NCBI GenBank assembly: GCA_024742735.1
Contig: JANSXV010000003.1
Location: 457,823-521,822, forward strand
Source: Alphaproteobacteria bacterium
GTDB lineage: Bacteria; Pseudomonadota; Alphaproteobacteria; Caulobacterales; Maricaulaceae
Direction of reading: 5' to 3'
Length of the DNA stretch: 64,000 nucleotides
Position numbers and translations under genes: made by a program. Position 1 is the stretch's first letter; the number at the start of each line of letters is the position of its first letter. Below, one piece after another: positions 16,891 through 25,713 of the stretch. The notes beneath the pieces were generated by a model, which was not told the origin of the DNA, did not search any database, and worked only from the letters and a program-made list of their open reading frames with translations.

Positions 16891-18522
16891 GTGTCCGCTG
16901 TAGAGATTCAAAGTGATGAGCGCGCCGCAGCCGGGCTCCGGCCCTGGTGGAAGGGGGCCTGCATCTATCAGGTCTACCCGCGCAGTTTCGCTGATTCCAA
17001 TGGCGACGGGATCGGCGACCTGCCCGGCCTCACGGCGCGCCTCGACCATATCGCCTCCCTGGGCGTGGACGCGGTGTGGATCTCGCCCTTCTTCCGCTCG
17101 CCCATGGCCGATTTCGGATACGACGTCTCCGACTACTGCGATGTGGATCCGGTGTTCGGGACGCTGGCCGACTTCGACGCCCTGGTGAAACGCGCCCGGA
17201 CGCTGGATCTGAGAATCATCGTCGATCAGGTCTATTCCCATACCTCCGACCAGCACGCCTGGTTCAGGGAGAGCCGGGAAAGCCGGGATAACCCGAAAGC
17301 GGACTGGTATGTCTGGGCGGACCCCAAGCCGGACGGGTCGCCGCCGAACAACTGGCAGTCGGTCTTCTCCGGTCCGGCCTGGACCTGGGATGCGCGCCGC
17401 GGCCAGTACTACATGCACAACTTCCTGAGCGCCCAGCCGCAGCTGAATCTGCATAACCGCGAGGTCCAGCAGGCGATTCTGGATGTCATGACCTTCTGGC
17501 TTGATCGCGGCGTGGACGGATTCCGCCTCGACGCCGTCAGCTTCATGATGCACGACCGCGCACTGACCGATAATCCGCCCCGCCCGGCCAGCGACACGCG
17601 CAAGCGCACCCGGCCGTTCGACTTCCAGCGCCATGTGCACAACCAGTCCCAGCCCGAAATCGTGGGTTTCCTGAAGCGCATGCGCGCCCTCGCCGACCGC
17701 TATGGCGAGCGTTACCTGGTCGCGGAGATTGACCGCGAGCATGCCGATGCGGAGATGAAAGCCTTCACCGAAGGCGATTCGCTGCTGCAGAGCGCCTACG
17801 GCTTCACCTATCTTTACGCAGATCGCCTGGACGCCGGCCTGGTGCGCGCCGCCTCGGAGATCTGGCCCGGCGAGGCCGGCGAGGGCTGGCCGTCCTGGAC
17901 CTTCTCCAACCATGACGCGCCGCGCGCGGTGAGCCGCTGGCTGGAGGGACGCGATCCAGCCGCCTTCGCGCGCATGAGCCTGCTTCTTCTCGCCTGCCTG
18001 CGCGGCAACATCTTTCTGTACCAGGGCGAGGAGCTGGGCCTGCCCCAGGCCGATGTGGCGTTCGAGAACCTCCAGGATCCAGAGGCGATCGCGAACTGGC
18101 CCCTGACGCTGGGCCGGGACGGTGCGCGCACGCCGATGCCCTGGTGCGAAGATTCGCCCTTCTGCGGCTTCGGCGAGGCTGCGCCCTGGCTGCCCCACGA
18201 TGAGCGCCACCAGGCGCTGGCCGTCAGTGTTCAGGAGGCAGACCCGGACTCCACCCTGAACTGGACCCGCCGCGTGACCGCCCTGCGCCGTTCCCGCGCC
18301 GCCCTGCGCGATGGGGCCATTCGCTTCCGCGATGCGGCCGAGCCCTTGCTGGTGTTTGAACGCGGCGAGGGCGACGCCGCACTCCTGTGCGCCTTCAATC
18401 TTGGCCACGACTCAGCCTCATGGCGCCTGCCTGAGGGCTGGCGTGTCATCGAACGCGTCAACGCCGGCGGCGGAGACGAAACGCTCGCGCCGCTGGAAGG
18501 CCTGATCGCCGAGCGCGCCTAG
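16891..18522 (+). CDS. Cytoplasmic alpha-glucosidase, GH13
   Basis: The 543-residue product is a GH13 exo-acting alpha-glucosidase: WWKGACIYQVYPRSF at the start, region I DQVYSH, nucleophile Asp214 in DGFRLDAV, acid/base Glu279 in VAEID, and Asp342 in SNHDAPR. There is no signal peptide, so it acts in the cytoplasm on imported maltose or maltodextrins. The GTG at 16891 is taken as start because AAGGAGG lies five bases before it. The gene ends in the same CTAG that ends the convergent LacI gene. Its promoter carries TGCAA-type operators. Confidence 0.93.
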   Translation: MSAVEIQSDERAAAGLRPWWKGACIYQVYPRSFADSNGDGIGDLPGLTARLDHIASLGVDAVWISPFFRSPMADFGYDVSDYCDVDPVFGTLADFDALVKRARTLDLRIIVDQVYSHTSDQHAWFRESRESRDNPKADWYVWADPKPDGSPPNNWQSVFSGPAWTWDARRGQYYMHNFLSAQPQLNLHNREVQQAILDVMTFWLDRGVDGFRLDAVSFMMHDRALTDNPPRPASDTRKRTRPFDFQRHVHNQSQPEIVGFLKRMRALADRYGERYLVAEIDREHADAEMKAFTEGDSLLQSAYGFTYLYADRLDAGLVRAASEIWPGEAGEGWPSWTFSNHDAPRAVSRWLEGRDPAAFARMSLLLLACLRGNIFLYQGEELGLPQADVAFENLQDPEAIANWPLTLGRDGARTPMPWCEDSPFCGFGEAAPWLPHDERHQALAVSVQEADPDSTLNWTRRVTALRRSRAALRDGAIRFRDAAEPLLVFERGEGDAALLCAFNLGHDSASWRLPEGWRVIERVNAGGGDETLAPLEGLIAERA

Positions 18523-19532
18523 GCGCCGCAGGATTCCCGGATGATGAGATCCGTCGCCAGCCGCTCCGAGCTGGCGGCGTTGCGTCCGCTTCGGTCCAGC
18601 AACTTGGACAGGAGCAGCCGGCCCGCCTTGTCCATATCCTGATCGACAGTGGTCAGCGCCGGCGTGCCGTAGGCGGCGAACGAGATATTGTCGTAGCCCA
18701 CAACTGCGACATCGTCCGGGCAGGACAGGCCGGAGCGCTTCAGACCTTTCAGGGCGCCCAGCGCGATCACGTCGCTGGCCGCCACGATGGCGTCGAAGCG
18801 TCGCCCTTCGCTGATCATGGCCTCCACGCATCCTTGCGCGGACTCGATGGAGAAGTAGGCCGGCGCGGCGAGCTTTGGATCGACCTCCAGCCCCGCCGCG
18901 GCGTGGGCCGCGCAGTATCCGCGATAGCGCTGGGCCACTTCCGGGGCTTCGGTCAGCCCCAGGAAGGCGATGCGCCTGCGGCCCAGACGAATCAGATGTT
19001 CCGTCGCACGCTTTCCGCCCAGCTCGTTATCGCTGCCGATAGAGCAGTAGGACTGCTCGGGCAGCTCCGCGCCCCACACGACAAAACGGCCGTCGGCCTC
19101 GGCCAGCTTGTTGTAGGCGCCGTGCAGCGTGCTCTGGCCGACGAACACCACGCCCTCGGCGCGGTGGGTCGTCATGGCCGCGTGAAGGCCCTCATAGTCG
19201 GCCGGGCGCACATGGGAGATATGGATGTCGCAATCGCGTTGGCGCGCGGCGTCGCCCAGCCCGGACAGGAGTTCGAAGAAGAAGGGGTCGGACAGGCGCG
19301 GATCACGGCCCTGGGGCCGGGGCACGACGATGGAAACCGTCGCCTTGGCGCCGATGGGGCCGGCCGGCATGGATCCGCGGAACGGATAGTCATGCTCGCG
19401 CGCCAGCTTCCAGATCGCTTCCTTGGTGCGCCGGTTCACCGCCGGGCTGTCATTGAGCGCGCGCGAGGCGGTGGAGACCGAGACCCCGGCCATGCGGGCG
19501 ATGTCCTGAAGGCGCGTGACGCGTTTGCTCAT
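18519..19532 (-). CDS. LacI-family transcription regulator (maltose locus)
   Basis: The 337-residue product has an N-terminal LacI helix-turn-helix (RLQDIARMAGVSVSTASRAL) and hinge, followed by a periplasmic-binding-protein-like effector domain with the usual IVAASDVIALGALKGL and VGYDNISFAAYGTPALTT stretches. The ATG at 19532 is chosen because it starts 8 residues before the HTH; 51 upstream in-frame codons lie in the operator region. It is divergent from the MFS transporter and probably represses the alpha-glucan genes and itself, corresponding in position to MalI of the Caulobacter mal locus. The effector is not known, likely a maltodextrin. Confidence 0.9.
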   Translation of the reverse strand: MSKRVTRLQDIARMAGVSVSTASRALNDSPAVNRRTKEAIWKLAREHDYPFRGSMPAGPIGAKATVSIVVPRPQGRDPRLSDPFFFELLSGLGDAARQRDCDIHISHVRPADYEGLHAAMTTHRAEGVVFVGQSTLHGAYNKLAEADGRFVVWGAELPEQSYCSIGSDNELGGKRATEHLIRLGRRRIAFLGLTEAPEVAQRYRGYCAAHAAAGLEVDPKLAAPAYFSIESAQGCVEAMISEGRRFDAIVAASDVIALGALKGLKRSGLSCPDDVAVVGYDNISFAAYGTPALTTVDQDMDKAGRLLLSKLLDRSGRNAASSERLATDLIIRESCGA

Positions 19533-19822
19533 GATGATCGACCCCGATTGAATGGCCGCACAGGTCGCGCGGTTTTGCGAATTTTGCAAGTTTTTGCGCA
19601 TCGGCGCCATGCAAAAAAATGGGAATGCAGAATGGGCAAGGCTCTCTGCCCGCAACGCCGGTATGCCCCCGGGGGCATTCTGCACTCTGCGCCGGAGGAT
19701 TTTTTATCATTTGATATCAGATGCCTGCATCAGCGCTCACGCCTCGACGCCACAGGATGGTCGACAGAGGCTTTCCGGCGCCCCATGCTTTGCAAAAAGC
19801 TTGAAAAGCAAAGGGGAGGGAT
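19533..19822. promoter_or_regulatory. Divergent LacI / MFS promoter region with repeated TTTTGC motifs
   Basis: This 290-bp spacer holds TTTTGC at 19573, 19582 and 19592 (9-10 bp apart, so on nearly the same DNA face), then ATGCAAAAAAATGGG near 19609 and TGCTTTGCAAAAAGC near 19786. The repeats match the TGCAA-type operator of the other promoters. GGGGAGGG just before 19823 is the transporter ribosome-binding site. No gene is seen. Confidence 0.6.
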
Positions 19823-21346
19823 ATGCAAAAACCCAGGCTCGGCTTCTGGGGAATCTGGAACATCTCGTTCGGATTCTTCGGCGTTCAGATCGCGCTCGCC
19901 CTGCAGGGCGCGAACATCTCCCGCATTTTCCAGACCCTGGGCGCGGACGTGTCCAATCTCGCCATCTACTGGCTGGCCGGCCCGGTCACGGGGCTCCTGG
20001 TCCAGCCCATCGTGGGCCATTTTTCCGACCGGACCTGGGGCCGGATGGGCCGGCGGCGGCCCTACTTCCTGGCCGGAGCGATCCTGACCACGCTGGCGCT
20101 GATCTTCCTGCCGAACTCGCCCTATCTGTGGATGGCGGTGACGCTGTTCTGGATCCTGGACGCCTCCATCAACATCACCATGGAGCCGTTCCGGGCCTTC
20201 GTCGGCGACATGCTGCCCAGCGAACAGCGCACACGCGGCTTCGCCATGCAGACCATCTTCATCGGCACTGGCGCGGGCCTGGCGTCCATCGCACCCTGGT
20301 TCCTGACCACGGTGCTGGGCGTTTCCAGCACCGCCGCGCCGGGGATCGTGCCGGATGCGGTGCTGTATTCCTTCTATCTGGGCGCCCTGGCGGTGTTCCT
20401 GGCTGTCGGCTGGACCGTGGTCAGCACAAAGGAATACCCGCCGGAGAAACTCGCCGCCTTCAAAGAGCCGCCGGGCCTGTTCCGCGACGGCGCCGTGAAG
20501 GAGGTCGTGAAGACCCGCACCGTGGGCTATTTCGTGCGCACCGGGGCGGGCTTCTTCATGGCCGGGCTGATCGCCTCGCTGGGCATCTGGCGCTTCGGGC
20601 TGTCGCCTCAGCTCCTGGTCATCACGATCACGATCCTGGGCGTCGGCGTGCTGTTTCTGGTCCATGCCGGCCTGAAGGCGCGTGCGAACACCGACAACAT
20701 CATCAGCCACGTCATGACCGACCTGGTGGCCATGCCCAAGGTCATGCGGCGCCTGGCCGTTGTGCAGTTCTTCTCCTGGTTCGCCCTGTTCATCATGTGG
20801 GTCTACACGACCGCCGGGGTGACCGCGCACCATTACGGGACCATGGACACCACGTCGGTGCTCTATAATGACGGGGCGAACTGGGTGGGCATCCTGTTTG
20901 CGGTCTACAATGTGATCGCGGCGATCTGGGCGCTGATCCTGCCCTTCATCGCGGCGCGCACGAACCGGCGCATCGCCCATGGGGTCTCGCTGCTGGCTGG
21001 CGCGGCGGCCTTCGCCAGCTTCTACTTCATCGCCGATCCGGCCCTGCTGTGGATTCCGATGATCGGGATCGGCATGGCCTGGGGCTCGATCCTCACCATG
21101 CCCTACGCGATCCTGTCCGACAGCCTGCCGGTGAAGAAGATGGGCATCTATATGGGCATCTTCAATTTCTTCATCGTGCTGCCGCAGATGGTGGTGGCCG
21201 GGGTCATGGGCACGATCCTGACCAGCTTCCTTGGCGGATCGGCGATCCTGACCCTGTTCGTGGCGGCGGGCTCGCTGACGCTGGCCGCACTGGCGCTGAC
21301 GCTGGTGCCCGCCAAGGGCGAGTTCATCCCCGCCGACGCGGAGTAG
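19823..21346 (+). CDS. MFS maltose/sucrose-type transporter
   Basis: The 507-residue product is a 12-helix major facilitator of the SLC45/sucrose-type branch. Visible features are GGGGAGGG before the ATG, the loop 2-3 motif GHFSDRTWGRMGRRRPY, and the second-half IAARTNRR. It would move maltose or short maltodextrins across the inner membrane. The equivalent position in the Caulobacter mal locus is held by MalY, the inner-membrane maltose transporter; the assignment here is from family and context. It is divergent from the LacI gene and followed by a strong terminator. Confidence 0.9.
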   Translation: MQKPRLGFWGIWNISFGFFGVQIALALQGANISRIFQTLGADVSNLAIYWLAGPVTGLLVQPIVGHFSDRTWGRMGRRRPYFLAGAILTTLALIFLPNSPYLWMAVTLFWILDASINITMEPFRAFVGDMLPSEQRTRGFAMQTIFIGTGAGLASIAPWFLTTVLGVSSTAAPGIVPDAVLYSFYLGALAVFLAVGWTVVSTKEYPPEKLAAFKEPPGLFRDGAVKEVVKTRTVGYFVRTGAGFFMAGLIASLGIWRFGLSPQLLVITITILGVGVLFLVHAGLKARANTDNIISHVMTDLVAMPKVMRRLAVVQFFSWFALFIMWVYTTAGVTAHHYGTMDTTSVLYNDGANWVGILFAVYNVIAAIWALILPFIAARTNRRIAHGVSLLAGAAAFASFYFIADPALLWIPMIGIGMAWGSILTMPYAILSDSLPVKKMGIYMGIFNFFIVLPQMVVAGVMGTILTSFLGGSAILTLFVAAGSLTLAALALTLVPAKGEFIPADAE

Positions 21347-21368
21347 GTCTCAGTTCAACGCGCAAGCG

Positions 21369-21400
21369 AAAGGCCGGAGCGTTCATCGCTCCGGCCTTTT
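21369..21400 (+). terminator. Rho-independent terminator after MFS transporter
   Basis: A perfect 13-bp GC-rich stem (21369-21381 with 21387-21399), five-base loop TTCAT, followed by TTTTGTCTTTT. It lies between convergent genes and can serve both, though the T-run favours the plus strand. Confidence 0.9.
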
Positions 21401-21431
21401 GTCTTTTCAGGCTTGCCGAGGCCGGCGGCGC

Positions 21432-23426
21432 TCACTCCCAGCCCGACCGGCACACCACATAGCTCAGGGCGGGAACGGTCACGGCGTAGCTGCCTGGAGC
21501 GGCGGCCTCACCCGCGCACCCCCCGCTCAACGCCGTCCAGCCCAGCGAGCGGCCGTCCACGGCGATATTGGCGCTGCGCTCGACCTCGTTGGCGTTGAAG
21601 GCGACGACGACTTCCGCACCGGTCTCTTCATCGATGCGGGAGATGACGAACAGGCCGCCATGGGTCGCCACCGGCTCGCTGGCGCCCTCCCCGCTGTCGG
21701 CGGAGTTGGCGAACATGCCCCCGGCTCCGGCGTCCTGCGGGCTGTCGAAGTGGCGCACCAGCTGGGTTCCCCGGCGCAGTGCGCGTTCCGAGGTGCGCAC
21801 CGCCGCCATGTCCGCGATGGCCTGGTAGAGCGGGTGGCCGGTGTCGAAATTGTCCTCGGCGGGCGTGGCGTCGGTCCCGATCTGGTCATTGTCCATGTAG
21901 ATCGGCGTGAGCGAGGGAAACAGCGTCTCCCGCGCGCCCTGGTCGTTATAATCCGACACGAAGCCCTGCTCGTCGCCGTAATAGATCGTCGGCACGCCCC
22001 GCGTGAACATCATCAGGGCGTGGGCGAGCGTCATGCGCGCCAGCGCCTCCTCATCACTCATCTGAGGATCGGCCTGGCGCAGGAACATGGAGAAGCGGCC
22101 CATGTCGTGATTGCCCAGGAAGGTCGGATTGATCCGCGCGGTCTCGAAGCCCTCGGCATAGGCGGGATCGAATTCATAAAGACGTGACAGGCGCGCGGTC
22201 GGTTCGCCGCCGGCGATCACGGCCTGAGCCGCGCTCTGGAAGGCGAAATCCAGCGTCGAGGGCAGATGGCTCTCCACCGTGTGGGCCCCAAGCCTTCCGG
22301 CGTCGAATTCATAGATCTCGCCGAAGACATGGAAATGGTCGATCCCGAGACCCGCGGCATGCTCGACCATGGCGGGATTGAACTCGGCCCAGAATTCCGG
22401 GCGCACATGCTTGACCGTGTCGATGCGGAAACCGTCCACGCGAAAGTCGGTGATCCACTGGCGGTAGATGTCGATCATTCCCTGAACGACCGTGGGATGC
22501 TCGGTGTTGAGATCGTCAAGGCCGGCGAAATCACCATACAGCGAGCTCTCGCCGAACCAGAAGCTCTCTCCGCGATTGTGATAAAGGGTCAGATCATTCA
22601 GCCAGGCCGGATTGCGGGCCTCGGCGTCTTCAGGATCGACGACGACGGTGTACGCCCAGTTCGGATCGGTCAGCCGGGCGAAATTTTCCTCGGTGAGGTT
22701 CTGGGGGTCATCGCCGAGGAAGCCGTCATTGATCGGCGCGCCGTCCAGGCCGCCCACAGTCGTCCAGGGATAGTCGGCCTTTGACCGGTAGGGACATCCG
22801 CCTTGGGGATCGATGAAGCCTTCAAACTCCGGGTCATGGCACTCGCGATAATACGCCACGTCGGCGGTGTGGTTGGTGATGATGTCCATATAGACGCGCA
22901 GGCCGCGCGCCTGGGCGGCCTCGACGAATTCGGCGAAGGCTTCCCGCCCGCCCAGATGCTGATCGACGCCCAGAAAGTCGGTGATCCAGTAGCCGTGATA
23001 GCCCGCGCTCTCCTGGCCCGGCGCGCCCTGAACGGCGCGGTTCTGGAAGATCGGGGTCAGCCAGATCGCCGTGGCGCCCAGCCCCTCGATATAGTCGAGC
23101 CGCTGGGTCAGGCCCTGCAGGTCGCCGCCCTGATAGAAACCCTGATGGGTGGGATCAAAGCCATGGTCGAGCCGCCCGCCCTCGATGCCGCCGGTGTCGT
23201 TGGAGGCATCGCCGTTCTCGAACCGGTCGGGCATGACGAAATAGATGATCTCGTCCTCAGGACGCCGGTCAGGCTGGGACGCCAGGCGCTCGGCGTTGGT
23301 CGGCCCGGTGATGCCCGGCGCCGCTTCCGACTGACGGGCGTCCGACTGACGCGCGCAGGCCGGCGCGGCGAGCATGGCGCCGGCGGCGCTGGTCAGGAGC
23401 AGGGTCTTGCACAAGTTGGCGATCAA
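21432..23426 (-). CDS. Periplasmic alpha-amylase, GH13
   Basis: The 664-residue product has a signal peptide (IANLCKTLLLTSAAGAMLAAPACA, possibly lipidated), then a GH13 barrel starting EDEIIYFVMPDRFENGD. Region I is DIITNHTADV, nucleophile Asp336 in GFRIDTVKH, acid/base Glu370 in FGEIYEFD, and Asp441 in GNHDMGRF. A small beta-sandwich C-domain closes the protein. The start is a TTG at 23426 with GGGAGG five bases upstream; the longer in-frame extension would run through the operator and is rejected. It would cut starch or maltodextrins in the periplasm or at the outer membrane. Divergent from the GH97 gene. Confidence 0.9.
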   Translation of the reverse strand: MIANLCKTLLLTSAAGAMLAAPACARQSDARQSEAAPGITGPTNAERLASQPDRRPEDEIIYFVMPDRFENGDASNDTGGIEGGRLDHGFDPTHQGFYQGGDLQGLTQRLDYIEGLGATAIWLTPIFQNRAVQGAPGQESAGYHGYWITDFLGVDQHLGGREAFAEFVEAAQARGLRVYMDIITNHTADVAYYRECHDPEFEGFIDPQGGCPYRSKADYPWTTVGGLDGAPINDGFLGDDPQNLTEENFARLTDPNWAYTVVVDPEDAEARNPAWLNDLTLYHNRGESFWFGESSLYGDFAGLDDLNTEHPTVVQGMIDIYRQWITDFRVDGFRIDTVKHVRPEFWAEFNPAMVEHAAGLGIDHFHVFGEIYEFDAGRLGAHTVESHLPSTLDFAFQSAAQAVIAGGEPTARLSRLYEFDPAYAEGFETARINPTFLGNHDMGRFSMFLRQADPQMSDEEALARMTLAHALMMFTRGVPTIYYGDEQGFVSDYNDQGARETLFPSLTPIYMDNDQIGTDATPAEDNFDTGHPLYQAIADMAAVRTSERALRRGTQLVRHFDSPQDAGAGGMFANSADSGEGASEPVATHGGLFVISRIDEETGAEVVVAFNANEVERSANIAVDGRSLGWTALSGGCAGEAAAPGSYAVTVPALSYVVCRSGWE

Positions 23427-23629
23427 TTCGGCCTCCCGGGTTAGTTTGCGCGCCGTCTTGGCTGCGGCGCGTCGACCCCGCCACTCTAACCGACAGCGCC
23501 GCCCTGTCACACAATATCGGCCTGACCATTGCGCATTTTTGCAATTCATGCGCACTCTTCACGTTGATACAATGCGTAGCTCCATCATGCTGCGCTTGCG
23601 AAATATAACAGGCTTACGGGGAGAGACTT
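23427..23629. promoter_or_regulatory. Divergent amylase / GH97 promoter with TGCAA-type operator, copy C
   Basis: The operator core is at 23529-23554: TTGCGCATTTTTGCAA followed by TTCATGCGCA, with the same spacing of the first two TTGC/TGCA elements as copy A. GGGGAGAG at 23617-23624 is the GH97 ribosome-binding site. No gene is seen in the 203 bp. Confidence 0.6.
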
Positions 23630-25702
23630 ATGCCGCCTATCCAGACGCCTCGCGAGGTAAAAGCCTTCGTCGCAGCTCTCTTGTTTGCAGGATTTTGCGC
23701 AAGCTGCGCCGCCGCGCAGGACGCCCAGGAAGACACCGTCCGCGCCAGCGTCGCCTCCCCTGACGGCCGCATCCTTGTCGAGATCTGGAGCGAGGCCGGC
23801 GAGCCGCACTACGCCGTGACGCTGGACGGCGAGCCGGTCCTGGCGCCCTCCCAGCTGGGCTTCCGCTTCGCCTCCGGCCCCAATCTGGAAGACGGCCTCG
23901 CCCTGACCGAAACCTCGACCGCCAGCCGCGATGAGACCTGGGAGCAGGTCTGGGGCGAGCGGCGCTTCGTGCGCGATCACCATAACGAGCTCGCCGCCGT
24001 GTTCGAGAACGCCGACGGCTCGATCACCGTACGCTTCCGGGTCTTCGATACCGGGCTTGGCTTCCGCTTCGAGGTGGAGCGCGGCGAAGACGGCGATGCG
24101 CCGGTCGTCATCACCGACGAGCTGACTGAATTCATGCTGGCGCGCTCCGGCGAAGCCTGGTGGACGCCGGCCAGCGAGTTCAATCGCTATGAATACATCT
24201 ACTCTCACGGGCGCGTGGAAGAGGCGGCGAACGCTCACACCCCCTTCACCCTGCGCCTGGATGACGGGCCCTACCTGTCCATCCACGAGGCCGCGCTGGT
24301 GAATTATTCCGGCATGCATGTGGACCAGCGCCGCGACCGCCAGTTCGAGGTGGAGCTGCGCCCCTGGAGCGACGGCGGCAAGGTGCGCACCAGCGCCCAT
24401 TTCACCACGCCGTGGCGGACCTTGCAGATCGGCGATGAGGCCGTGGACCTGATCAACGGGACCGACCTGATCTTGAACCTGAATGAGCCCAACCAGCTGG
24501 AGGACACCAGCTGGCTGGAGCCCGGCGTCTATGTGGGCATCTGGTGGGGCATGCACCTGAACGAGTACAGCTGGGGCTCCGGACCGAACCACGGCGCCAC
24601 CACCGAGCGGACCCGCGACTATCTCGACTTCGCCGCTGAAAACGGCTTCGTCGGCGTGCTGGTGGAGGGGTGGAATCTCGGCTGGGACGGGGACTGGTTC
24701 AATAATGGCGATATCATCGACTTCACCACACCCTATCCCGACTTCGATCTGGACGGCCTGGCCGCCTACGCCCAGGAGGTCGGCACGCGCCTGATCGGCC
24801 ACCATGAGACCAGCGCGGCGATCACGAACTATGAAAACCAGATGGCCGACGCCTTCGCCCTCTACGAGCGGGTCGGCATTCGCGCGGTGAAGACCGGCTA
24901 CGTGGACGACGCCGGCGAGTACATGCGCCGCGATGAAGACGGCCACGCCCGTTATGAATGGCATGACAGCCAGTTCGCCGTTGAGCATCACCAGCGCGTC
25001 ATCGAGCTCGCCGCGCAGCACCGCATCGCCATCAACGCCCACGAGCCGGTCAAGGACACCGGGTTGCGCCGGACCTGGCCGAACGCCATGACCCGCGAAG
25101 GGGTGCGCGGTCAGGAATTCAACGCCTGGGGTGATCCGCCCAACGGGCCGGCCCACACCCCCACCATCGCCTTCACCCGCATGCTGTCAGGCCCCGCCGA
25201 CTTCACGCCGGGCATCTTCGACCTGACCTTCGAACGCGCCGATGGCCGGCGCGGCGTGCAGACCACGCTGGCCAAGCAGCTGGCGCTCTATGTGGTGCTT
25301 TACAGCCCGTTGCAGATGGCCGCGGACCTGATCGAGAACTACGACGCCCATCCGGACATGTTCCAGTTCATCCGCGACGTTCCGGCGGACTGGGAGGAGT
25401 CCATCGCGCTGGCCGGCGAGATCGGCGACCATGTCGTCCAGGTCCGCAAGGACCGCAACAGCGAGGACTGGTATCTGGGCGCCATCACCGGGGAACAGGC
25501 CCGCTCCATCGAGGTGATGCTGGACTTCCTGGAGGAGGGCCGGACCTATGAGGCGCAGATCTATCGCGACGGCCCGGACGCCCACTGGTTTGATGCGCCC
25601 TATGACTATGTGGTGGAGCGCCGGACCGTGACCGCCGCCGATACGCTGAACTTCGACCTCGCCGCCAGCGGCGGCGTGGCGATCCGCTTCGCGTCGCAGT
25701 AG
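23630..25702 (+). CDS. GH97 alpha-glucosidase (SusB-like)
   Basis: The 690-residue product has an N-terminal signal (AFVAALLFAGFCASCAAAQ; cleavage or lipidation both possible), the GH97 N-terminal beta-sandwich, a central barrel with WWGMHLNEYSWGSGPNHGAT, and a C-terminal beta domain. The two glutamates typical of the family are seen as Glu472 in INAHEPVK and Glu496 in VRGQEFNAW. The stretch VKTGYVDD has Gly where retaining members carry an Asp nucleophile, so an inverting SusB-like alpha-glucosidase is predicted. It would release glucose from maltodextrins in the periplasm. The esterase gene follows after 11 bp. Confidence 0.9.
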   Translation: MPPIQTPREVKAFVAALLFAGFCASCAAAQDAQEDTVRASVASPDGRILVEIWSEAGEPHYAVTLDGEPVLAPSQLGFRFASGPNLEDGLALTETSTASRDETWEQVWGERRFVRDHHNELAAVFENADGSITVRFRVFDTGLGFRFEVERGEDGDAPVVITDELTEFMLARSGEAWWTPASEFNRYEYIYSHGRVEEAANAHTPFTLRLDDGPYLSIHEAALVNYSGMHVDQRRDRQFEVELRPWSDGGKVRTSAHFTTPWRTLQIGDEAVDLINGTDLILNLNEPNQLEDTSWLEPGVYVGIWWGMHLNEYSWGSGPNHGATTERTRDYLDFAAENGFVGVLVEGWNLGWDGDWFNNGDIIDFTTPYPDFDLDGLAAYAQEVGTRLIGHHETSAAITNYENQMADAFALYERVGIRAVKTGYVDDAGEYMRRDEDGHARYEWHDSQFAVEHHQRVIELAAQHRIAINAHEPVKDTGLRRTWPNAMTREGVRGQEFNAWGDPPNGPAHTPTIAFTRMLSGPADFTPGIFDLTFERADGRRGVQTTLAKQLALYVVLYSPLQMAADLIENYDAHPDMFQFIRDVPADWEESIALAGEIGDHVVQVRKDRNSEDWYLGAITGEQARSIEVMLDFLEEGRTYEAQIYRDGPDAHWFDAPYDYVVERRTVTAADTLNFDLAASGGVAIRFASQ

Positions 25703-25713
25703 AGGCGATCCCG

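Noticed and set aside
23427..23555. N-terminal extension of the amylase to 23555
   Set aside because: It would precede the signal peptide and cover the operator; the TTG at 23426 has a strong ribosome-binding site.
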